Assembly: GCA_018894105.1 (NCBI GenBank)
Contig: CM032126.1
Coordinates: forward strand, 26,014,391 to 26,078,390
Source: Jacaranda mimosifolia
Taxonomy: Eukaryota; Streptophyta; Magnoliopsida; Lamiales; Bignoniaceae
Direction: 5' to 3'
Length of the DNA stretch: 64,000 bases
Shown: in pieces, positions 55,128-64,000 of the stretch
Position numbering within the stretch: the first letter of the stretch is position 1
Layout of the letters: the number at the start of each line of letters is the position of its first letter
Notes under the pieces: model-generated
Databases searched by the model: none
Seen by the model: only the letters and a program-made list of their open reading frames with translations
What the model was told of the DNA's origin: nothing
Program-made: the position numbers and the translations under genes

Positions 55128-58117
55128 ATATAATAGTTACAATTGTTGTAACACATTTCTTTGTGAAAATTGTTTGGATGTGAAATAAAAATAAAAAAAG
55201 GTGAGATAAAGTAATTTTAAAGAAATGAGAATAAAATATAAATATAATAATTATATATATATATATATATGTATTTGGAGAAGTCATATTGAATGTTTTT
55301 CTTCATATTTTCTGTTTCAAACCTCATATACAACTAAAAAGTTCCACGAAAACTTATTTTAGCAATGAAATTTTGTAAAATAAAATCATAAATTAACACA
55401 ACCCAAATAGAGGAGCTTGTGAAATTGCACTGTACTATTTAGATAAAATTGTAAATCACTAAAAGGAAAATAATAATAATATTTATATTTATATTTTATA
55501 TTATTATTATATACACATTCAACGGCTCACAGTCACTTGGTCCCTTAGAAGAGATGTGGAAAGTTGAAAAATCTGCAATCTAGACTGTTGAATTCACGTT
55601 GTCTGTATCTTGAAGAAAGGTAGGTCATCCCCCTGCTTTTTTATCAAGAGTTTAGATTTTACGGGCGTAGTTGCATAACACCGATACGATATAATTTGTA
55701 GATGACGTCATAATTATAGAAACAAATAGATCATAATACAATTAGGTAATATTTAAACAACTGCTATTTAAAATAATAATAATAATAAATATATATAATA
55801 ACTCAAGTAAAGAAATAAATATTCGTTGGTAAAAAGTTAAATGATAATCTTAAAGCTCTATACTAATGACAAATATTAAATGACAAGAACTTATTGGTGG
55901 TTAAATTGCCACTATTAATAATCGACGATATAGATTGTGACAACTTAAATCACCCCTACAATTTGTAACAAATTTTTTTGTGGGAAACTAAGTTCAATTG
56001 TTAATGCTACTAAATTCGTGGTGATTATTATAAAAACAAAATAAATTTTTTATCACTAATAATTTTTGCATTACCACTCATGATATATTGTCATTAATTT
56101 TTTTTTCCGTGCCTTGATATATGATGATTGGTTATATTTAAAAATGAAAAATTCTTATTTAATAAAATGTAAAAGTGATTAACTAATCAATAGTAAACCA
56201 GATGGTATATATCACTTCGTAATCTAATTAATTAAAATATCAACATCTGCGTTTTACATGAAATAATTTACCTTAGTTAATACCATCCCCGTTAAACGAT
56301 ACATGTTGTAAAAATGACATATAGTATGTGCAATAACTTTTATCTTTTTCACTTTTTGGTTTTATTTTCATCAATAATTTAGACACATATCTTACATGGA
56401 GGAGTATCGTATTTAAATGTGCTCTGTGTTTGGAAAATGAAATCCTTCCCCCCCAAAAGTAAATAAATATGGCAGATATTTTTGGAGGGAATCGAAATGC
56501 ATATCTTATAATTACTTTTAAGTTATAATATCTCTCCACTACTTAAACAAAAATAATTAATTTTGACATTTACAATGAAATTGTCTTTTACTCACCATAT
56601 AAAATATAAACAAATATCCATTACATTCTCTAATTCCACTACAAAATCAATTCATTTCTCCATAGCACATAAACCAAAACACCCAAAAAAATAAAACCAT
56701 ATACAGCCTAAAAGTAACATTATATATAAAATATCTATCGAATGTGGATGTGTTGTTGTATTTGATATTTGAAAATTAATAGTAAAATTTAACTTTTCAA
56801 ATTTGAAGTTCATTAATGTTTAATATATTGAAATTTTTGACAATAAAAAAGAGCAAGACAGGCAATGGAAAGAATTTAATCAAACAGAGATGCCAATTTC
56901 TTTACGTATATTGCTATATAAGTAGGTTAAGATCCAGAAAGCACATGGCCAACCACAAATTGGTATGGGATAGCATGTGACCCAATCCTCGGAAGATCAA
57001 AATATGCATCCTAATTTGGACCAATGTATTATTTAAATAACATATTTCCTTCTCTTAAAATTATGTTTCTATTTGGACTAAATGTGAATTTTAAGTGAAA
57101 AATAAAGAAATATAGTTTTTTTTGTCTTTTACATTATCGTTTGTGAAAATATGATTAATTTAATGATCCCACATCACATTGAAAGAGTAGGTTTTTTTTT
57201 TTTTTAAAGAAAAATGTTAAAGATCAAAGATTATTATTTCGAAATATTATCTCAAAAGCGAACCGCGAACTGATAGTAATAATTTTTAGACATAAGACAT
57301 GTTATTACTCGTTGTGAAAAGTTCATTAATTCGTAATGTTACATCATTACTTTTAATTAATTAATAAAGTGGATATTTTAGAAATGGTGTTTAAAATAAA
57401 AAAAGGTATTTGGCTTTGTTCAATATTTTAATAGTAGTATTTATCATATGCTATTAAAATATTTAATAAAATAAGATAATGTATCGAATAAGATCATAGT
57501 AGTAATAGTAATATAGTACTCCACTTATATAATTAATTAAATTAATTGATCAATTTGTTAGGATTTTAAAATAAGTTGAGTTTTTATTACTTTAAAAAAA
57601 TTAATAAAAAATTAATTATCAAACTGGACTAAAACCTTGACCAGTTCCCAGTTGAACGATCAAACCGGCCTATTTGGTCCAATTTGTTAAACATTGATAA
57701 GCCTCTAATAATTACCAAGAGACATATGAAAACTCATGCATGAAAGCAATTTCCGAGTCTGTTGATGGTTAATTGGACATAATTTTTTTTATTTATATGT
57801 ATGAGATTCGAATTTAAATCTTAATAAATTTTATGTGTGTATATATATTTTTAACTTAAATATATACACATCAATGATTTCTGAAGTTCGAGTTCTTAAC
57901 TCAAACTTTGTATGAGAGATTAATATTACTATATCAAGTAATCATTTATCGCATGTGTACATATACAAAACCTATGCCTACGCTGAAACACAATGCACGT
58001 CAACCCCGCTTAGTTGGGCATTCATCAGGGAAACATATTTAATGGAAGTCCTCAAATTTATTGATTTAACTATTTTAATTTGTGTAAACATTTTATGGTG
58101 GGGATGATGCTTTCAAT
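55128..58117. other. Long AT-rich spacer, no gene recognised
   Basis: About 3 kb with only short chance frames. An (AT)n tract lies at 55252-55270 and a T/A run at 57193-57206. The segment 55840-56110 has ATTGTCACTAATT-type words resembling those in 1-1282. A piece at 57620-57690 (CCAGTTCCCAGTTGAACG, AAACCGGCC) looks like an arm of another repeat. No gene. Confidence 0.5.
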
Positions 58118-58125
58118 AATTATAC

Positions 58126-58442
58126 TACAGCTGTGAATAAATATTCAAAAATTCATTTACTATTCGCATTCGTATTGATTTATACAAAATTTATCTGCAT
58201 TCATTTAAAGTAAATATTATCCGTATTTGATTAGTATACATCCAATTATAAATGGATACAGATATGATAAATGCGTATTCGATCCGTTTAATATTCGCTC
58301 AGAATATATATTTACTAGATAATATATTAATTATATTTTTTTAATAAAAATTTCATAATTCATCTATGTATATATAAATTATAATTGAAGAATTGGGAAG
58401 AAAAAAGAATAAATTTAAAAAATTATTGTAATATAGAGAAAA
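58126..58442. mobile_element. Half of a hAT-like element, CGGATA family
   Basis: It is the reverse complement of the right half of the element at 49286-50108, starting with a degenerate end TACAGCTGTGAATAAATAT. The last 65 or so bases (TATAATTGAAGAATTGGG through TATAGAGAAAA) are nearly identical to 49789-49857. Similarity stops at 58442, where Copia sequence begins; the other half is absent. Confidence 0.85.
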
Positions 58443-58970
58443 CAAAGTACACTGATGTAAGGTATCACTTCATTCGGGATATGATGTTTCAAGGTGTCAT
58501 TTTGGTTGACAAGATTAGGACTAAGAATAATCCGGCAGATATGTTGACTAAGACTGTTATAGGAATCAAATTCAAGCATTGCTTGAATTTTATAAACATT
58601 TGCAGACTCAGATGATAGACCATTTAGGGGAGACAAAGATGATGGATAAAGAATTTCAATTCAATGTGAAGAATTGTTGAGTGTGCCTTAAAATTTAAAC
58701 CACAAATGATGAGAAATGATGAAAACGCCGAAAAAATGGTGTGCAATTGGGCAAGACGGCATGTTGGAGCATGCTTCGACGCACATGGGCAGAACACCAC
58801 ACGCCAGGGCACAAGGGAGACGCACACAGGCGCGGAACTGGGTAAAATCAGCCTACGACGAGCGCTAGGGCATGAGTTCCATGCGCCTTGGTGCAACGTT
58901 CACTGGAAATTTTGTGTGTTTTTCATTGAATTACTTTGCCTTTATTTCTTAACTTTATTATTTGGTCTTT
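58443..58970 (+). mobile_element. Copia 3' fragment: RNase H end, polypurine tract, partial LTR
   Basis: Plus strand reads KYTDVRYHFIRDMMFQG, VDKIRTKNNPADMLTK and GIKFKHCLNFIN, the last part of Copia RNase H, ending with a stop at 58613-58615. GGGGAGACAAAGATGATGG and TGTGAAGAAT lead into an LTR start at 58675 (TGTTGAGTGTGCC). The LTR piece has a GC-rich patch (58740-58900); its minus-strand translation (NFKAHSTILHIELKFF) resembles that of the Copia-1 LTR (NFKAKSTILHLDLKF), so the families are related. The far LTR end is not seen. Confidence 0.85.
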
Positions 58971-58982
58971 TTGAGTTACAAC

Positions 58983-59245
58983 TAGTGGTGTGAACAAGCC
59001 GAGCCTGAATATAACAAGCTCAAGCTCGGCTCGCTGAATAGACGAAGGCTCGGGCAAGCCTTATCGAGCTCGACTCGATAAGACTTATCACAAATTAGTA
59101 GAAGAACTCGATTCGTATAAGTTCAGATGAGCTCGAGCTCGTATACGTTTGGATTAGTTCGAGCTCATTTAGGCTCAAAATAAAATTTATAATTACCAAC
59201 TTTTCAAAAAAAATTACTACTTTCTTAAAAATAACAAACAAATTA

Positions 59246-59282
<37 letters not shown>

Positions 59283-59435
59283 GGACCTTATTGTATATAA
59301 CTATATATACAAAATTTAAAAAAATTTGTTTAGGCTCATGAATTTTTCAAGCCGAATATTATTGAGTTCGACTCGGTTCGTTTAACTGATGAGCTCAAAT
59401 TGTTCCCAAATTGTTTCATTTCATTTACACCCCTA
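58983..59435. mobile_element. hAT-like miniature element, GAGCTCGAGC family, copy 4
   Basis: Ends TAGTGGTGTGAACAAGCC and ATTTACACCCCTA are inverted repeats. Flanking octamers GTTACAAC (58975-58982) and ATTACAAC (59436-59443) agree in 7 of 8. Same orientation and layout as the copy at 33247, with a (TTA)n tract in the core. Confidence 0.88.
59240..59282. repeat. (ATT)n microsatellite inside hAT-like element
   Basis: About a dozen ATT units before ATGGACCTTATT, the same context as TTTTATGGACCTTATTTTAT in the copy at 33247. Confidence 0.92.
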
Positions 59436-59443
59436 ATTACAAC

Positions 59444-60105
59444 AGATATGATTTAGAAATTTAAATCTAATTAATAATAATTTAGACAACTATTCTACGT
59501 GGGGTGTCGTGTTTGGGTTTGCAGACCGACCAGAATGATTTATGAAATAAAATGCATGTTATAGTTGAGAGTTGACACCGGACATCAAAGATGGTCAAGC
59601 AATGAATCTCGTCCTGTAGTACAATAATGGAAGTATGGTATCGAGCACAGTTTTCAATTATTATTAGAAGTAGTTTAAATCCACCATCGCAATCATACGG
59701 CCCAACAATCTCTCTCTCTCTCTCTTAATTGGTAGAAGACAACAAAATCTTCTAACAAAAGAACCGTATCAATTTCACTTGTGAATAATCCATGTTTGGG
59801 TCAACACAAATTAAATTAGTATGCTTTAAAATACACGTGTGTATTTACTAATTTTAATTTTTATCAATATTTGAGACACAAATAATCTCATATATTCATT
59901 TATTTATTTATACATCTAATATGGGTGGCCTATGTTGTCAACTTGTCATGTATGATGCAGGAAATTAAGGGGTTATTAATTTATCTTTTTAGAGAGAATC
60001 TTCCCAGTTTTAATTATTTAAACTTTGAAATTATATTTATTTTAATATTTTTATTACAAGTACAATTTATTTTCATTTTAAAAGGTATCCGACTAACCTT
60101 ATTAG
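59444..60105. other. Spacer with (CT)n tract, no gene seen
   Basis: AT-rich with CT repeats at 59709-59726. One 93-codon plus frame (59925-60206) has no recognised family. Confidence 0.5.
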
Positions 60106-60231
60106 GGCTAATATCATTTTACCCCCATGTGAAATATGAAATGTTTACAATGACTCACTGTGAAAAAAAAAATGCAAAAAACCCCCTCATCATTTTAGAA
60201 ATATAGCTCACTGCCTCCCGCCTGCAGTTTA

Positions 60232-60762
60232 GTGCACATTATCTGTGAAAAGTCTAGAATGCCCTCAAGTAAAATAACCTCAGACTTTGTTCATCTTTCC
60301 CAAACATTCAAATCGAAATCCCACCTTCCAACACAAAGCTCGAACACTCCCACCCTCATTTCGAAAACCCTACCAGCAACCTCGCGACATCAAGGTATCC
60401 GACCAGTTTATTTGCTCGATCTTGGGAGGATTTTTGAAAGATTGGAGGTTAGACCGAATCTTGGTGGGTTAAGGGCTCACGACAACCTCACATTTTCCTT
60501 GCGCAACTTCAATTTTCCCCAAGCGTTTAAGGTACAGAGCTTAAATTTTTTTTATTTTCTGATGTTGGCGTTAGGATTTGGTAAATTTCTACTATCATGT
60601 TTTGAAGTTTTGGGAACTTCTAGACTATATATGGGTGTGGGTAGTTGTTGTGTGTATATATGTATATATATATATATTATTGGCAAGTTCTTTGTGTATT
60701 ATATTATGAATGAAGTTGATGTTGTTGTTGATTACAATTTTTTGGTCCACTTGTCTGACTAA
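60232..60762 (+). CDS. 5' leader region of the MULE, coding uncertain
   Basis: An open frame of 176 codons covers a C-rich segment (SSNTPTLISKTLPATSRHQG) and then a hydrophobic AT-rich one. It looks like an untranslated leader with a possible intron start near 60530 (AAGGTACAGAG). Near its end, in the same frame, MNEVDVVVDYNFLVHLSD resembles the kind of short start found at the N-terminus of MULE transposases, but only loosely. I do not regard the whole frame as a real protein. Confidence 0.25.
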   Translation: MHIICEKSRMPSSKITSDFVHLSQTFKSKSHLPTQSSNTPTLISKTLPATSRHQGIRPVYLLDLGRIFERLEVRPNLGGLRAHDNLTFSLRNFNFPQAFKVQSLNFFYFLMLALGFGKFLLSCFEVLGTSRLYMGVGSCCVYICIYIYIIGKFFVYYIMNEVDVVVDYNFLVHLSD

Positions 60763-61129
60763 ATTTTGATAGATTCTTTATGTCAGTAGTGTAGTATTTT
60801 GATTACTGTAGAGTTTAGTTTAATTTATTAATTTTAAATTATTATTTTCAATTGTTTGATGTGGCCCCCTGTAATTTTAATAAATCCAAACATGCAGTTT
60901 TGTCCATGTGATACAATGTGTTGTGGTCCCCAAACTTATAAAACTATAAAACTTATAAAGTCAAATAGAATCATTTTTGTTTGTGAGTGTGTTATATTCA
61001 CTTAAATTAGTCAAAGATTGGTCAGTATGAAGCTTATTAGAGTCAATCAAAATCATCTTGTTGAGTTAATATCAAAGTCTCCTACTATAATTAAAGGGCT
61101 AGATATTTATTTCTTAATTTTTTATGCAT

Positions 61130-62400
61130 ACAGATGAGTTAGTATCATCAATTGGAGATTTGGTACGGAGGGGAATTTGTGCGCACATCTAAAGTGATAT
61201 ACAGAGGAGGTTCTCTAATTAGTATTCCCAATAATTGGTCTAGATGGTTGTTTTCTGAAGATAGGTTATGGAGGCCAACTTCTTGTTGCTGTGGGGAGGG
61301 ATGACAATGAGAACATGGTCCCTATAGCCATGGCTGTTGTTCCAGTGGAGAATAGGGAGACATGGACATGGTTTTTGGCTGAACTTTTAGATGATATTGG
61401 TGAACGTGGATGGACTTCATCTAAGATAAACAGAAGGGATTGATAGAAGCACTTAAAGATGTTGCAGCAGATTGTGATCATAGGTACTGCCTGCGGCACA
61501 TGTATGAGAATTTTAAGAAAAAATACAGTGGGCAGAAAATGAAAGAATTGTTTTGGAAAGCAGCCTCAGTTGCTAGGAAGTCAGATTTTGAGCATTACAT
61601 AAAGCTGTTAGAGAAAGAAGATCCCAAAGTGGATGTTAATGTTCAGATTGTAGTGGAGTAGCTTAGGAGTGTTCCACCTCAACATTGGGCCAGGTCATAT
61701 TTTTCAACAAGCTGTAAGAGTGATATTTTAGTTAATAATTTATCTAAATCTTTTAACAGTTACATCCTTGATGCAAGGGACAAGCCTATTATTTCCATGT
61801 TTGACGGGATAAGGACTAAGCTGATGACAAGGATTCAAAGAAAGAGAGTTGGGATAGAGAAGTATACATGATCTATTTGCCCAAACATCCTCAAAAAGAT
61901 TAACAAGCAGCAGTCTTTGACAAGACATTGTTATGCTAGGTGGTGTGGAGGGAAAGAATTTGAGGTGGATAGCCCAGATGATAGGTATTTAGTGGATTTG
62001 GAGAAGAAAACATGTGCCTGTGGGATGTTCCAACTCAATGCTTACCCTTGTTGCCATGCTGTAGCTGCAATTTTAGAGAGAAGGTTGAAGTTAGAGGATT
62101 TTGTTGATGATTGTTACAAGGAAGAGACTTATTTGAAAGTGTATGAGCATATGATACATGGAGTGCCTGGGCCTAAGGACTACATCAAGACAGATTTTGT
62201 GCCACTTAAACCTCATCAAACTGGAAGAAAGCTTGGAAGGACAACTATGTTAAGATGGAGGGGTCCAGATGAGTTACAGAGGAGCACATCAACAAGAAAA
62301 GGCCTCACACACACTTGTAAAAACTGTCTTCAAAGAGGTCATAATAAAGGCTCTTGCAAGAACCCCACTCATCTCAAGTCAACATTTTATAAGGTAATCA
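61130..62400 (+). pseudogene. MURA-like MULE transposase, broken
   Basis: The MULE domain starts with PIIGLDGCFLKIGYGGQLL (first catalytic Asp at 61243), DDNENMVPIAMAVVPVEN and TWTWFLAELLDD. A frame change near 61420 with a stop precedes DKQKGLIEALKDV (second Asp at 61425) and DHRYCLRHMYENFKKKY, the conserved C-x2-H block. Stops at 61659 and 61869 interrupt the region down to the SWIM finger (CACGMFQLNAYPCCHAVAAI, C-x-C and C-x-H at 62013-62057). A Cys/His knuckle CKNCLQRGHNKGSC ends it at 62316-62357. Apart from these three or four lesions the frame is well kept, so inactivation looks recent relative to its neighbours. The enzyme would cut and join element ends in the nucleus. Confidence 0.93.
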
Positions 62401-62999
62401 AACTAGTATTCAAATCACTTGAATTGATTTTCTATACTTATATTCTCACATGGTTTTCATTTGCTTTCAGGCTACAAGGAGCCCAGCTAGTGCACAGCCT
62501 CAAATGGACATGGATTCTGAAGCTCCTCGCCTGAGCTAAAGTCATAAAAGATGCCCATCTTATTTTAAAATCTGTAATTAGCACACTTATATTATTTTTC
62601 TATACTTATGTTGTTTACCTATTATGATTTGCTTTCAGGCTACAAGAAATATCCCTACTAGTGGCCAAACTGAAATAGAGATGGATTCTCAAGCCCTTGC
62701 CCTTAACCAAGATTCTCAAGCACAACTAGCATGCCCATCTTCCAGATCTGCAAGAGTATAACCCCTTTTCTATTGTTTTTATTTCATATGATTGGACATG
62801 TTTTTACTTCAGTCATATTGTAGAAACAACCTACCTATGGAGCTGCTGCAACTGCTGGATCTACTCCACCACTTGGATCAAGTGGATCTGCTGCCCTAAC
62901 ACTTGCACAGAGAGCAAGAAGAGTGAAGAAACAAACTATTGGTCAAGTTTATGAAAATATAAGGAAAAGGGCTGCTGAGAGGAGAGCATCTACGCCATA
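62394..62999 (+). pseudogene. C-terminal exons of the MULE transposase gene
   Basis: A donor after TTTTATAAG (GT at 62394) and an acceptor TTTGCTTTCAG at 62470 bound the first intron. The exon from 62471 (ATRSPASAQPQMDMDSEAPR) stops early. A second, related unit starts at 62638 after another TTTGCTTTCAG and reads ATRNIPTSGQTEIEMDSQAL to SSRSAR, with a donor at 62756. It continues in frame from an acceptor at 62823: KQPTYGAAATAGSTPPLGSS, then LAQRARRVKKQTIGQVYENI, to a stop at 62997. Skipping the first unit keeps the frame open. The basic tail is a plausible nuclear or DNA-binding end. Confidence 0.6.
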
Positions 63000-64000
63000 G
63001 ATTTTCTTCTTCATTTCATTAGAAAGGACAGAACAATATAAATGTGTTTTGAAGAATGTGTAGTTGATATTTTATTTTTTGAACATTGTGTATTAGTGCA
63101 TCTGGTATGTAGAAAAGATGCCTTTGTTTGCTTTTGAGGTGTTTAAAGTGTATGGACAGAATGGGACAGTTGTGGCCTTGTTTTGTGCATTAAAGATGCC
63201 TTGCCACTTTTTGTTTATTTTGACTTGCCATTATCTAGTTTTTGGTTTGCATTTTCTATATTTTGGTCTTTTGGGTGGTGTTGAATTGAATTGCAGTTGC
63301 TTTTATAGATTGACTAGTGTTGAATTTAGTGTTGTTCAAGTGGTGTTTCTATTGTGGAGTTTAGAATGTACAAGTTAACCTCTTGCAATTTTTTTTTCTA
63401 ATAAACAGGCAATTTACCCCCTTGTGAAATTATGTGATTTGTTCAAATTGGCAGTTTACCCCCCTCGATGTGAAGCACATTTGCAATTGCTTTCAAATCC
63501 TTCCCAACGAACTATAAAGAACATTATAATACAGAAAAGAAACATGCAACACAGTGTCTCTGTTGTGGATTAAGATTGCACAGGATAAACTCTTACAATA
63601 TTTTTCCCCAGACAAATTATCAATTCACCCCCCTGTCAAATTATTTGTTATGTTCAAATTGGCAATTTACCCCCTCCCTCCGCAGTCAGTGAAGAATGAT
63701 TCAAATTGCTGTCAACAAAGAAACATACATACATGGGTAAATTCAAGAGCAAATTTCGTTCTTTACAGCATGCAAAACTTGCAAGCATATGCTCATTTCA
63801 CTAACACTATGACAATCAAAATTGTCAACAAAATAGCTATTACAACCCAAGAGAAATGCACAAAGTGACCATCATTCTCATCCTTCCTACACCCAACTAC
63901 CCTTGACACCCCAGAAATCACTTCATCTGCATCAGTTCAGTTTCTTCACCTCTATAAAATGCATCACCACTGTGCTCTTGTGGATAGGTCACCGGAAGCC
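63000..64000. other. Region after the MULE gene, no further gene recognised
   Basis: 63000-63375 is T-rich and could be the 3' untranslated part of the MULE transcript; the 86-codon frame at 63118-63378 has no family. After the direct repeats (63376-63690) the remaining sequence to the window end has no recognised feature, though it may hold the rest of the MULE end. Confidence 0.45.
63376..63690. repeat. Direct repeat pair, 209-base offset, MULE-end-like
   Basis: TAACCTCTTGCAAT, GGCAATTTACCCCCTTGTG and TGTTCAAATTGGCAGTTTAC near 63376-63465 recur near 63585-63675 as TAAACTCTTACAAT, CAATTCACCCCCCTGT and TGTTCAAATTGGCAATTTAC. The ACCCCC-type words resemble the left end at 60106 but in the same, not inverted, orientation. 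Confidence 0.7.

Larger units (their letters stand above)
60106..63700 (+). mobile_element. Mutator-like element (MULE) with transposase pseudogene, right end not seen
   Basis: A MURA-type transposase with MULE core, SWIM finger and CCHC knuckle occupies 61130-62400, followed by downstream exon-like pieces. The sequence from 60106 (AGGGCTAATATCATTTTACC) looks like a MULE terminal repeat, but no inverted partner is found up to 64000, so the right end is beyond the window or lost. The N-terminal region expected between about 60760 and 61130 is too short, implying a deletion. Confidence 0.75.

Noticed and set aside
1..64000. CRISPR arrays, operons, ribosome-binding sites, rRNA or tRNA genes
   Set aside because: Composition and content are those of plant nuclear repeats; the tandem repeats have no spacer structure and no tRNA fold was noticed.
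1..64000. A new multi-gene biological system
   Set aside because: All coding remnants are explained by known transposon classes; the only unexplained protein-like frame of interest is the gypsy leader at 15397-16114.

Overview
The window looks like intergenic, repeat-dominated DNA from a flowering plant, probably a eudicot. It is AT-rich, carries plant-type Copia and Ty3/gypsy retrotransposons (including an Athila-like one), Tourist-like and hAT-like miniature elements and Mutator-like elements, and shows no intact host gene. I see no rRNA, tRNA, CRISPR array or bacterial feature. Almost every recognisable reading frame is a broken piece of a transposable element. The window is a fossil bed of nested and decayed elements, not a functional gene cluster, and no species name is supported by the sequence alone.

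Layout, left to right: 1-1282 AT-rich spacer; 1291-6587 a nearly full-length Copia element on the minus strand (Copia-1) with both LTRs, primer-binding site and polypurine tract; 7160-7549 a hAT-like miniature element; about 7950-9240 a decayed gypsy gag on the plus strand followed by a degenerate tandem array (9480-10180); 10.2-14.0 kb unrecognised; 14.0-19.1 kb a truncated minus-strand gypsy element with RT, a gag piece, an extra coiled-coil/acidic leader frame, primer-binding site and a long LTR; 21222-27569 a complete but mutated plus-strand Copia element (Copia-2) with about 0.9-kb LTRs; 29094-32843 a short minus-strand Copia element (Copia-3) with 256-bp LTRs and most of gag missing; 33247-33782 a hAT-like element; 34699-35299 a TRIM; about 35340-41330 an Athila-like gypsy element on the minus strand, interrupted by a Tourist-like MITE and carrying a 369-bp tandem duplication in its RT region; 41578-43507 a non-autonomous Mutator-like element with a 10-bp target duplication; 44.0-51.1 kb a run of hAT-like elements; 51.3-55.1 kb several Tourist-like elements and minisatellites; 58.1-59.4 kb a hAT-like half element fused to a Copia 3' end and followed by another hAT-like element; 60.1-63.7 kb a Mutator-like transposase pseudogene with SWIM and CCHC zinc motifs.

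How they relate: the autonomous classes (Copia, gypsy, MULE) would have supplied gag, protease, integrase, RT-RNase H or transposase, but here each has stops and frameshifts. The miniature elements (hAT-like with 8-bp duplications, Tourist-like with TAA/TTA duplications, TRIM) encode nothing and depend on proteins made elsewhere in the genome. Many stops and active-site losses are C-to-T or G-to-A transitions, as expected from long-term cytosine methylation and deamination of silenced repeats. The clearest observations are the set of hAT-like elements sharing ends but not cores, the trinucleotide tract repeated inside one of their families, the gypsy leader frame, the TRIM, and several nested or fused junctions that give relative ages.
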